From the NCBI RefSeq assembly GCF_000964225.1, contig NZ_BAMZ01000005.1, positions 1 to 64,000 of the forward strand: 64,000 nt of DNA. The letters are read 5' to 3'. This document shows positions 1-7,852 of this stretch, in pieces. The notes below the pieces were generated by a model. It was not told where the DNA came from. It worked only from the letters and a program-made list of their open reading frames with translations, and did not search any database. Origin of the DNA: Acetobacter syzygii. GTDB taxonomy: Bacteria; Pseudomonadota; Alphaproteobacteria; Acetobacterales; Acetobacteraceae. A program made the position numbers and the translations under genes. Positions within the stretch are counted from its first letter, which is position 1. Every line of letters starts with the position of its first letter.

Positions 1-861
1 AACTTCGATACGGGTTGTCTGCACATGGGTGGAAGCCTGAGCCGCTTCTGCCACGATCTGACGTGCGCGTGTGCTCAGGACAGCTTTGTCCCAGTCAAAG
101 AACACGAGGTAGGAGCGTGCGGGCAGCGGAGCCGGGGCAGCAATAACCGGAGCTGCTGGCGGCGGGGGCGGGGGAGCCGTGTCGAACGCATAACGCAGGC
201 CAACCATGAACAGGTGGTTGAAGCGATGGTCAACGCTGGTCTGGTGGTTGCCGTTGATGTCGTACTGACCGTTACGGAAGGAACCCGGCTGGCCAATCAT
301 GCGGTACTGTGCAGTGACCTGAAAGCCCGGGATGCCCGTATCGAACGCAGCACCGGCAATGGCCTGGTAAGCAAAACCGCCTTTGGTGCCGTTAATGCCA
401 CCGCCGTTGCTGAAGCGGGCATGTTCCTGCGTCCACAGGTAGCCTGCACCAGCACCGATGAACGGCGTAACCGGAACGTTGTTGATGCCGAACTTCTTCA
501 GGTCGAAGTCATACAGAGCGTTAACAAAGCCACCATAAGAAGAGTCTTTGCCGCCAGCACGACCGCCCTGACCGGTGCTGCCGCTCAGGTTGGACCGCAG
601 GTAGGTGCCTTCCACTTCAGCGCGCAGGCCGTTGCCAAAGCCCCAGCCAAAGGAGCCGAAGCCGGTCCAGCCGCTTTTATGCCCGACTTTGTAGTCGCCC
701 GGGCTGCTGGTGTTTGCACCTTTGCTCTTGAACGTCTGGGTCTGGGTCAGGTCGTAGCCGCCGCCAATGTCAACATACGGACCGGTGATGGTGGTGGCAG
801 ATGCGGCCGCCGGAGCCGCTGCCATCAGTGTTGTTACGAGTAACGCCGTGCGGAGACGCAT
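1..861 (-). CDS. OmpA-like outer membrane beta-barrel protein (C-terminus outside window)
   Basis: Partial gene: 287 codons are visible and the frame is still open at the left edge. The start ATG (859-861) follows a GAGGG ribosome site. Residues 1-22 form a signal peptide ending ASA. A glycine- and aromatic-rich barrel follows (ITGPYVDIGGGYD, GWTGFGSFGWGFG, FIGAGAGYLW, ending near GLRYAF), typical of 8-stranded OmpA/Omp25-type porins. Next is a proline hinge (APPPPPPAAP), then the start of a peptidoglycan-binding OmpA_C domain (YLVFFDWDKAVLS, RQIVAEAA). By family knowledge the protein links the outer membrane to peptidoglycan; the C-terminal binding residues lie outside the window. Confidence 0.9.
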   Translation of the reverse strand, partial: MRLRTALLVTTLMAAAPAAASATTITGPYVDIGGGYDLTQTQTFKSKGANTSSPGDYKVGHKSGWTGFGSFGWGFGNGLRAEVEGTYLRSNLSGSTGQGGRAGGKDSSYGGFVNALYDFDLKKFGINNVPVTPFIGAGAGYLWTQEHARFSNGGGINGTKGGFAYQAIAGAAFDTGIPGFQVTAQYRMIGQPGSFRNGQYDINGNHQTSVDHRFNHLFMVGLRYAFDTAPPPPPPAAPVIAAPAPLPARSYLVFFDWDKAVLSTRARQIVAEAAQASTHVQTTRIEV

Positions 862-1215
862 TTTTTGCCCTCAATATTTCATCTAGGTGAAAACCTGATC
901 TGCCAATTGCTTGGCGGGGGCAAATCACCCGATGCACCAAAATTCGTACAAAAAGGTTGCTCCACCACTCTTTATGGCCAAGCGAACCGCTCATACGCGT
1001 GTCGACTAAAAGACACAGCAGTGTTTTCGTTGCAACAGATCATTTCGCAGTATGAATATGACCTGACTGCATGTGCCATGCTGTTGTTTTGATTGATGTG
1101 TCTTGTCGCTCTGCAACCGCAGATGTGGGCATGGTCTCGCTCTGGAATGAGGCAGAATTGAGGCCGGGTTGCAAATTTGCAACCCAGACTCAACCCATGC
1201 GCATGTAGCCCGGAT
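862..1215. other. Intergenic region between the OmpA-like gene and aroKB
   Basis: No convincing gene is seen in these 354 bases. The right side holds a 20-bp perfect palindrome (listed separately). The side next to the OmpA-like gene must carry its promoter and leader, because that gene reads leftward from 861. No tRNA or riboswitch fold was recognised. Confidence 0.6.
1166..1185. promoter_or_regulatory. 20-bp perfect palindrome (possible operator)
   Basis: GGGTTGCAAATTTGCAACCC reads the same on both strands with no spacer. Lacking a loop, it is a poor intrinsic terminator and more like a dimeric protein-binding site. It lies about 30 bp past the stop of aroKB and about 300 bp upstream of the OmpA-like gene. 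The binding protein is unknown. Confidence 0.45.
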
Positions 1216-2949
1216 CTAGCCCCGCGCGCCATCGGCAATAAGAATTGCCCTTACCGCCTCTGTCGGTACGTCCTGCGTGGTAAAGGCGCGACCGATTCCG
1301 TTAGCGAGTACAAAAGACAGGCGGCCATCCTGCATTTTTTTGTCACGCTGCATGTGGGCCATCAGATCGTCCACGTTAAAGGTCTGGGGGAGGTCGTGGA
1401 TATGCGCGGGCATAGCCAGAGTCTCCAGATGTCGGGTGACGCGGATTTGATCTTCCGCCGGGCAAAGCCCGAGCTTGACCGAGAGCGCAAAAGCCAGATT
1501 CAAGCCAATGGAGACGGCCTCGCCATGTAACAGGCGGCCATCGTAACCAAGCTCAGCCTCCAGCGCGTGCCCAAAGGTATGACCAAGGTTGAGCAGTGCG
1601 CGGCCGTTGCTTTTCTGCTCTTCGCGCTCATCTGCGGCCACAACGCGGGCTTTAAAGGCGCACGCCTGCCGGACGGCTTCTGCCAGAGCCTCGGGGTCCT
1701 GCTCCAGCACGGCAGCACCGTGTTTTTCGCACCAGTCAAACAGTGCGGGGTCACCAATCAGGCCGGATTTAACAATTTCGGCATAACCAGCCACCAACTC
1801 GCGCCGGGGGAGGGTGTTGAGCGTGGTTACGTCCGCCAGAACGCACAGGGGCTGGTGGAAGGCTCCAAGCAGGTTTTTGCCCCAGCGTGTGTTAATGCCG
1901 GTTTTACCACCTACTGAGGAATCAACCTGAGAGAGCAGGGTGGTAGGAATCTGCACAAAAGGCAGGCCACGCAGGGTTGTTGCTGCCACAAACCCGGCAA
2001 GATCCCCCACCACGCCCCCACCAAGGGCAATAATGGTGGTGCGCCGTTCCACCCCCTGTTCCAGAATGGCATCTGTCAGCTTCTGGTAAACAGTCAGGCA
2101 CTTGCTCTGTTCACCCGGTATTACGCGCAGGCTGCGAGTCCGAACGCCTGTTTCGTGGAGCGAGTCTTCCAGCTTTTGCAGGTAAAGCGGAGCAACAGTA
2201 TTGTCGGTAATGATGATGGCGTTTTTCTGCGGTAGAACAGGGGCCAGAAGGGCACCGGCACGCGCAACCAGATCTGTGCCAATCACAACATCGTAAGACG
2301 CTCTGGCCAACGAGACCGGCAGCCTGAGCGGGCGGCGGGACAGGGCGAGGGCCTCCATGACGCGGGTTGTGGTGTGTTCCACGTTGTTCTCTCCACAATC
2401 GACTATAATGTCGGCTTCGGCATAGATGGGGTGGCGGATGGTCATGAGCCTGTCCAGCACGTCCCGCGGCGATGCGGTGTTGAGCAGGGGGCGGTGTGTG
2501 CGCCCGACCACGCGGCGGAGCAGAACAGGCAGCGGGCAGCGCAACCAGACCGAAACAGCCTGCTTGCGAACAAGAGCCCTTGTCTGGGAATCCATGAACG
2601 CGCCGCCGCCAGTTGCCAGCACCATGGGGGGGCCTTCCAGCAGGCGGCGGATCACACGGCGCTCACCATCGCGGAACGCACTTTCGCCATAAAGCTGGAA
2701 AACATCGGCAATGGAGCAGCCTGCCGCCCGTTCAATCTCAACATCGGCATCAACAAAAGGGAGGCCGAGTCTGGTGGCCAGGTGGCGGCCAACGGTTGTT
2801 TTGCCAGCACCCATAAGGCCGACCAGCACAATGCTGCGTCCTGACGTCATGCCATTAGGGGCGGGGTTGCGCACAATCCGTTCCAGATCAAGCGGGATGG
2901 GCGGCGGGTCCGTGGTTTGGAGGGGGGGGGAGGATATACGTGATGACAT
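1216..2949 (-). CDS. aroKB: Bifunctional shikimate kinase / 3-dehydroquinate synthase (AroK-AroB fusion)
   Basis: Two shikimate-pathway enzymes are fused in one 577-residue cytosolic protein. The N-terminal part (about residues 35-200) is shikimate kinase, with P-loop GLMGAGKTT, substrate-binding DADVEIE and the ATGGGAF segment. The C-terminal part (about 205-570) is 3-dehydroquinate synthase, with GGGVVGDLAGFVAATTLRG, VDSSVGGKTGIN and the metal-site histidines in LNLGHTFGHALE and LLHGEAV. The order is kinase first. I chose ATG 2949 (MSSRIS); a start at 2982 would add 11 hydrophobic residues. The gene diverges from the small membrane-protein gene at 3015. AroE for the intervening step is encoded at 36320. 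Confidence 0.93.
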   Translation of the reverse strand: MSSRISSPPLQTTDPPPIPLDLERIVRNPAPNGMTSGRSIVLVGLMGAGKTTVGRHLATRLGLPFVDADVEIERAAGCSIADVFQLYGESAFRDGERRVIRRLLEGPPMVLATGGGAFMDSQTRALVRKQAVSVWLRCPLPVLLRRVVGRTHRPLLNTASPRDVLDRLMTIRHPIYAEADIIVDCGENNVEHTTTRVMEALALSRRPLRLPVSLARASYDVVIGTDLVARAGALLAPVLPQKNAIIITDNTVAPLYLQKLEDSLHETGVRTRSLRVIPGEQSKCLTVYQKLTDAILEQGVERRTTIIALGGGVVGDLAGFVAATTLRGLPFVQIPTTLLSQVDSSVGGKTGINTRWGKNLLGAFHQPLCVLADVTTLNTLPRRELVAGYAEIVKSGLIGDPALFDWCEKHGAAVLEQDPEALAEAVRQACAFKARVVAADEREEQKSNGRALLNLGHTFGHALEAELGYDGRLLHGEAVSIGLNLAFALSVKLGLCPAEDQIRVTRHLETLAMPAHIHDLPQTFNVDDLMAHMQRDKKMQDGRLSFVLANGIGRAFTTQDVPTEAVRAILIADGARG

Positions 2950-3014
2950 AAAGCCTAGCTTAACATAGAGCAGAAAGAACACACCTATATCTGTTGTTAG
3001 GGGAGCCTACCTGT

Positions 3015-3275
3015 ATGAGCCGTATGGTTCTGATCGTTTTTGCCGTTCTTGTTATTGGTGGGCTGGCTGGCTTTGCCGCTCTTGGGCTTACGGGCCACCC
3101 TCCTGTGCAGCAGGCGGTCCATCATGAACTGCCGTTTGCCGCCGATGCACAGGTGGCAGCCACATCCGTTGCGGTGCCTCCGGCTCCGGCGGCGCCTGTT
3201 GTAACGCCAGTTGTGCCTGCGGCTCCGGCCCAGCCCGTTATTTCTTCCACCGCGCCGGAACCTGCTCATCCGTGA
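3015..3275 (+). CDS. Small single-pass membrane protein with Ala/Pro/Val-rich tail, unknown function
   Basis: This 86-residue protein has one hydrophobic helix (about residues 4-24, rich in V, L, I, G) followed by a low-complexity tail of Pro, Ala and Val, probably extracytoplasmic and disordered. ATG 3015 is preceded by GGGGAG. The stop overlaps the next ATG (TGATG at 3273-3277), so it is probably translationally coupled to xerD. No catalytic motif is visible and I do not recognise a family. It may be a local accessory gene; coupling to a recombinase does not establish a shared role. Confidence 0.7.
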   Translation: MSRMVLIVFAVLVIGGLAGFAALGLTGHPPVQQAVHHELPFAADAQVAATSVAVPPAPAAPVVTPVVPAAPAQPVISSTAPEPAHP

Positions 3276-4204
3276 TGAGTGGGGCAGGGGGCGTTGAATT
3301 TTTTCTGGAAATGCAGGCCGCGGAACGGGCTGCCGCCCCCAATACTTTAGCCGCGTATCAATCCGACCTCGAGTCCTGTGCGCAGAGCCTGCTACGCGTG
3401 GGCCAGACGTTGCAGACGGCCAGTGCCGATGGCTTGCGTGACTGGCTGGCGGATCTTTCCGCTCAGGGGCAGTCACGCAGGACCGTTGCGCGCCGTCTGT
3501 CCTGCATACGGCAATTTTACCTGTTTTTGCTGCGTGAGGGGATTCGCACGGATAATCCTGCCGAGCACCTCGATTCTCCACAAGCCGAGCAGAGTCTGCC
3601 GCGCTTTTTGTCCGAATCGGAAGTGCTGGCTCTTCTGGATGCCTGTGTGGCCCCGCCAGATGCCTCGGCCGCCAAAAAACGCCGTGCACTGGTAGCGCGT
3701 GCAGCGCTGGAGCTTTTGTATGCGTCCGGGCTGCGTATTTCCGAACTGCTGGTACTGCCGCGGCAGGCTCTGGCGGGCGAGCAGCGAATGTTAAGCGTGC
3801 GTGGCAAAGGGGGGCGGGAACGACTTGTGCCCCTGTCCGAGAGTGCGCGTCAGGCGGTGCAGGCTCTTGTGCAGGTTGATAGGGCTTTGAACAGCCCCTA
3901 CCTTTTTCCCGGCAGGGAACCCACACGGGCCATGACCCGGCAGGCATTTGACCGGATTTTGCATGATGTGGGGCTAAAGGCCGGGTTAGACCCAGCGCGC
4001 CTGTCCCCCCATGTGTTGCGGCATTCTTTTGCAACCCACCTGCTTGCGCATGGTGCGGACCTGCGTGCCCTGCAAATGCTGCTTGGACATGCGGACATTG
4101 CGACAACTCAGATTTATACCCATGTGCAGACCGAGCGGCTTAAGCAGGCTGTGGCTCAGCATCACCCTCTGGCGACCTCCCAAAGCGATCTTTGTGACGA
4201 TTAA
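3275..4204 (+). CDS. xerD: Site-specific tyrosine recombinase XerD
   Basis: Tyrosine recombinase of 309 residues, the usual Xer length. The N-terminal SAM-like core-binding domain (about 5-95) is followed by the catalytic domain with the full R-H-R-H-Y set: the first Arg in ASGLRISELL, HVLRHSFATHLL, LLGHADIATTQIYTH. XerC and XerD resolve chromosome dimers at dif. XerD is preferred over XerC because of LPRFLSESEVLALL and the accA neighbour; the XerC/XerD call is inference. Start ATG 3275 overlaps the stop of the upstream gene; GTG 3272 is an alternative. Confidence 0.88.
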   Translation: MSGAGGVEFFLEMQAAERAAAPNTLAAYQSDLESCAQSLLRVGQTLQTASADGLRDWLADLSAQGQSRRTVARRLSCIRQFYLFLLREGIRTDNPAEHLDSPQAEQSLPRFLSESEVLALLDACVAPPDASAAKKRRALVARAALELLYASGLRISELLVLPRQALAGEQRMLSVRGKGGRERLVPLSESARQAVQALVQVDRALNSPYLFPGREPTRAMTRQAFDRILHDVGLKAGLDPARLSPHVLRHSFATHLLAHGADLRALQMLLGHADIATTQIYTHVQTERLKQAVAQHHPLATSQSDLCDD

Positions 4205-4284
4205 GGGCTAAAAAGCACGCCAGAACACGTTTGGTTGCACGAAGTGACTTGGCTTTAACTGCCATTGTGCTATCGGCTTTGCTC

Positions 4285-5241
4285 ATGCGTCAGTTCCTGG
4301 ATTTTGAAAAGCCCGTCGCCGAACTTGAGAACAAGATCGACGAGCTGCGGCAGATGACCGACCCCGAAGGGGTCAATATAGAAGAAGAAACGGCCCGCCT
4401 TTCTGAAAAGGCGGAAAAGCACCTGCGCACGATCTACGCCAAGCTTACGCCATGGCAGAAAGTGCAGGTGGCCCGTCATGCCCAGCGTCCGCATACGCAG
4501 GACTATATTGGTCGGCTCATAACGGACTTTACTCCGTTGGCCGGTGACCGGTTGTTCGGGGATGACAAGGCCATTATTGGGGGCATTGGTCGTTTTGACG
4601 GTATGCCCGTGGTGGTGATCGGGACCGAACGTGGTTCGGACCTGGAAACACGACTACAGCATAATTTTGGCATGGCCCGGCCAGAAGGATACCGGAAGGC
4701 CCAGCGCCTGATGAAAATGGCTGGCCAGTTCAAACTGCCGATTCTGACCTTTATCGATACCGCAGGTGCATGGCCGGGGATCGATGCCGAGCAGCGTGGG
4801 CAGGCAGAAGCCATTGCCCGCTCCATTGCGACCTGTTTTGATGCCCCGGTACCCCTTGTTGCCACGGTGATCGGGGAAGGTGGGTCAGGTGGTGCCGTTG
4901 CCTTGGGTGCGGGGGACCGGGTGCTTATGCTCGAGCACGCGATTTACTCCGTGATTTCGCCCGAAGCCTGTGCTTCCATTTTGTGGCGCGACCCCAAACA
5001 GGCCAGCACCGCGGCGGAAACCCTGCGCTTGACGGCACAGGACCTCAAGCGCCTTGGGCTGATTGATCAGATTATTCCTGAACCAGTCGGTGGTGCCCAG
5101 CGTGACCCCGCAGCAGCCATGGAGTCCGTGCGTGGCGTTCTGGCCGCCACTCTCAAGGATCTACTGCCACTTGCGCCAGAGCAGTTGAAAAACCTGCGAC
5201 GCGAGAAGTTTCTGGCCATGGGCCGCGAGGCCCTGCACTAA
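4285..5241 (+). CDS. accA: Acetyl-CoA carboxylase carboxyltransferase subunit alpha
   Basis: AccA pairs with AccD to move the carboxyl group from biotin-BCCP to acetyl-CoA, giving malonyl-CoA for fatty acid synthesis. ATG 4285 (MRQFLDFEKPVAELENKI) gives 318 residues, the usual length. The frame is open upstream, but that stretch (VLSALL) is not AccA-like. Family landmarks are the N-terminal coiled region, GRFDGMPVVVIGTERG, NFGMARPEGYRKAQRLM, FIDTAGAWPGIDAEQRGQ, GEGGSGGAVALG and SVISPEACASILW. It lies 80 bp behind xerD and converges on the CinA-like gene. Confidence 0.96.
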   Translation: MRQFLDFEKPVAELENKIDELRQMTDPEGVNIEEETARLSEKAEKHLRTIYAKLTPWQKVQVARHAQRPHTQDYIGRLITDFTPLAGDRLFGDDKAIIGGIGRFDGMPVVVIGTERGSDLETRLQHNFGMARPEGYRKAQRLMKMAGQFKLPILTFIDTAGAWPGIDAEQRGQAEAIARSIATCFDAPVPLVATVIGEGGSGGAVALGAGDRVLMLEHAIYSVISPEACASILWRDPKQASTAAETLRLTAQDLKRLGLIDQIIPEPVGGAQRDPAAAMESVRGVLAATLKDLLPLAPEQLKNLRREKFLAMGREALH

Positions 5242-5304
5242 CCTGATCCCCTCAACGAGCCAGTTGTGTTGCTGGCCCGTGCGTTTGCAAACCTGATTCC
5301 CAGA

Positions 5305-6060
5305 TCAGGCTGGCGGTTCCCCCTCCACGGGTGAGCCGCCTTTTTTTTCCAATAGATCATGAATGGCCTGTGCGGCCTCGTTGACATGCTGGAGGTCCTG
5401 CCCCTTGGCAACAAGGGCTACGCCGTGCCGGCCATCCTCACGATGGAATGGGTAGGAGCCAATATCTAGATCCGCAAAACGGTCCTGAATAGCTTCCAGC
5501 CCATCTGCCAGTGCGCCTTCGTAAAGGGAGGTGGTGTGCCATGTGCGTGAAAAAACCGGAGCTCCCTTTTGCAGGGAGGGAGCCAGCTCTTCAAACATGG
5601 CCCGCATAATCCGCGGTACACCTGCCAGAACGTGCACATTGCCAATGCTAAAGCCCGGCGCAATGGACACGGGGTTGGCAATAGGGGTTGCCCCTCTGGG
5701 AAGTTTGGCCATGCGCTGGCGGGCGGAATTGAAGTTATCCTTCCCAAAGCGTTCCTCCAGCAGGGCGAAGGTGGAGGGGTGAATTTCCCACGGTACGCCA
5801 AAGGCTTCTGCTACGCAGGGGGAGGTAATGTCATCATGTGTCGGGCCAATGCCGCCTGTTGTGAAAACCTCGTCAAAACGGGCCCGCAGCTCTGTGACCG
5901 TGGTGATGATGGTGGATTTGACATCGGGAATCACGCGGATTTCGACCAGTGGAATACCCAGCTCCCCTAACCGGAGGGCTAAAAACTGGATGTTGTCGTC
6001 CCGTGTGCGGCCAGAAAGGATTTCGTTACCAATAAGGATGAGTGCGGAAGTGCGGCGCAT
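5305..6060 (-). CDS. Molybdopterin-binding / CinA N-terminal domain protein
   Basis: This 251-residue protein matches the MoaB/Mog-like fold at the N-terminus of CinA. It has the opening ALILIGNEILSGRTRDDN, the central VFTTGGIGPTHDDIT motif (binds the pterin or nucleotide-like ligand in relatives) and a GVPRIMRAMFEEL segment. The C-terminal CinA deamidase (PncC) domain is absent, as in many alphaproteobacterial proteins annotated competence/damage-inducible protein A. The substrate is not established for this short form. It converges with accA, and a small inverted repeat (5292-5309) overlaps its stop codon. Confidence 0.85.
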   Translation of the reverse strand: MRRTSALILIGNEILSGRTRDDNIQFLALRLGELGIPLVEIRVIPDVKSTIITTVTELRARFDEVFTTGGIGPTHDDITSPCVAEAFGVPWEIHPSTFALLEERFGKDNFNSARQRMAKLPRGATPIANPVSIAPGFSIGNVHVLAGVPRIMRAMFEELAPSLQKGAPVFSRTWHTTSLYEGALADGLEAIQDRFADLDIGSYPFHREDGRHGVALVAKGQDLQHVNEAAQAIHDLLEKKGGSPVEGEPPA

Positions 6061-6215
6061 GACTCGGGTTTGACCTTTTGTTCTGGGCTTCTTGACTGGA
6101 GGGAAGGATGGAGCGGAGTGTTTGCGGGGTCAATGGGCGTAAAAATTACACCTCAAAGGCTGTCTTGCGCGTTTTTGCATTGACCGGGTGCCACGCAATT
6201 CATAGCTTCCCGCGC

Positions 6216-7835
6216 ATGTCAGATAGCCAAACAGCATCCGCTTCCGATCTTCCTCGCGCATGGCCCTTTGAAGAGGCGCGCAAACTGGCCGATCATGTTG
6301 CAACACGTAGCAGCACTGGTGCCGATGAGCGCCCGGCTCTGCTGGAAACCGGGTATGGCCCATCGGGCCTGCCGCATATTGGCACCTTTGGTGAGGTTGC
6401 ACGCACGTCCTGGGTACGTCAGGCCTACACGGCGCTGACTGGCCGCCCTTCGCGCCTGCTGGCTTTTTCGGACGATATGGATGCCCTGCGCAAGGTGCCC
6501 GATAACGTGCCCCAGCGGGACATGCTGCAAAAATACATAGGTCAGCCACTCTCCCGCGTGCCAGATCCTTTTGGCACGCACGAGTCGTTTGCAGCCCATA
6601 ACAATGCCCGTCTGTGTGCATTCCTGGACAGCTTTGGGTTTGAATACGAGTTTGCGTCCTCCACGCAGTATTATACTTCCGGCCGGTTTGACGCCGCGCT
6701 CAAGCGGGTGCTGGAAGTTCATGACCAGATTCTGGCTGTCATTCTGCCCACGCTGGGGCCGGACCGCCGGGCGACCTATTCCCCCGTGCTGCCCCTGCAC
6801 CCCCATACGGGGGAGGTCATGCAGGTTAAAATGGATGGGATTGACCCCGTAGCTGGCACGGTGCGCTGGACCGACCCTGCAACGGGTGAGGTGTTCGAAA
6901 CGCCCGTTACCGGCGGTCATGCCAAAATGCAGTGGAAGGCCGACTGGGCCATGCGGTGGTATGCGCTGGGCGTTGATTATGAGATGTCCGGCAAGGATCT
7001 GATTGATAGCGTGCGTCTGTCTGGCCGGATCTGCAAAATTCTGGGCGGCACACCACCTGCCGGGCTGACTTACGAACTGTTTCTGGATGAACAGGGGCAG
7101 AAAATTTCCAAATCCAAAGGCAATGGTCTGTCGGTGGAGGAATGGCTGCGTTACGCTCCGCCGGAAAGCCTGGGTCAGTTCATGTTCAATCAGCCGCAAC
7201 GTGCCAAGCGGCTGTATTTTGATGTCATTCCCAAAACGGCGGACGATTATCTGACCCATGCGGACAAAGCCCGTGTGTTGCAGTCCGATAATCCCACCGG
7301 TAACGACCTGCGGGCGAATCCGGCGTGGTTTATTCACAAAGGGATCATCCCCGATGATGCCGGAAGCCCGGTGCCGTTTGGAATGCTGCTTAATCTGGCC
7401 AGTGTGGCCAATGCGGATACGCCTGAAGTGCTGTGGGGCTTTATCCGCCGGTACGATGCGGCTGTTTCGCCACAAACGCATCCGATGCTGGCAGAACTGG
7501 TCAAGCACGCTATTGCCTATTACGCGGATTTTGTACGCCCCGCCAAAACCTTCCGTGCCCCTACGGACAAGGAACGGGCAGCACTGGTCGATCTGGCGGA
7601 AACCCTGCGTGGGTTTGAAGGAGAGGCAACCGATGCCTCAACCTTGCAGAATCTGGTGTTCGAAATAGGCAAAAGACATGCGTTTGAACCGCTGAGAAGC
7701 TGGTTTGGCTGCCTGTACGAAGTGCTTCTGGGGCAAAAGGAAGGGCCACGGTTTGGTGGCTTTGTGGCCCTGTACGGCGTGCCGGAGACAATCGCGCTGA
7801 TCGATGCTGCCCTCCTGCGAGACACGCAGGCTTAA
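6216..7835 (+). CDS. lysS: Class I lysyl-tRNA synthetase
   Basis: Charges tRNA-Lys with lysine. This is the class I (archaeal-type) enzyme found in many alphaproteobacteria, not the class II LysRS of enterics. The Rossmann catalytic core carries the HIGH-type motif PSGLPHIGTFGE and the KMSKS loop as KISKSKGNG, followed by an alpha-helical anticodon-binding region; 539 residues is normal. ATG 6216 (MSDSQTASA) is chosen; the frame is open for 36 more codons upstream without family similarity. An MprF-like gene follows 17 bp downstream, and MprF enzymes use Lys-tRNA, so the pairing is suggestive. Confidence 0.95.
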   Translation: MSDSQTASASDLPRAWPFEEARKLADHVATRSSTGADERPALLETGYGPSGLPHIGTFGEVARTSWVRQAYTALTGRPSRLLAFSDDMDALRKVPDNVPQRDMLQKYIGQPLSRVPDPFGTHESFAAHNNARLCAFLDSFGFEYEFASSTQYYTSGRFDAALKRVLEVHDQILAVILPTLGPDRRATYSPVLPLHPHTGEVMQVKMDGIDPVAGTVRWTDPATGEVFETPVTGGHAKMQWKADWAMRWYALGVDYEMSGKDLIDSVRLSGRICKILGGTPPAGLTYELFLDEQGQKISKSKGNGLSVEEWLRYAPPESLGQFMFNQPQRAKRLYFDVIPKTADDYLTHADKARVLQSDNPTGNDLRANPAWFIHKGIIPDDAGSPVPFGMLLNLASVANADTPEVLWGFIRRYDAAVSPQTHPMLAELVKHAIAYYADFVRPAKTFRAPTDKERAALVDLAETLRGFEGEATDASTLQNLVFEIGKRHAFEPLRSWFGCLYEVLLGQKEGPRFGGFVALYGVPETIALIDAALLRDTQA

Positions 7836-7852
7836 GCAGGGCCCGGCAGCAG

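Noticed and set aside
25-843. Long open frame on the plus strand at the left edge
   Set aside because: It is antisense to the OmpA-like gene, whose minus-strand frame has a signal peptide, barrel and hinge. The plus-strand product has no family features.
6219-7508. 429-codon minus-strand frame inside lysS
   Set aside because: It lies opposite the class I lysyl-tRNA synthetase with intact HIGH and KISKS motifs. High G+C gives long antisense frames.
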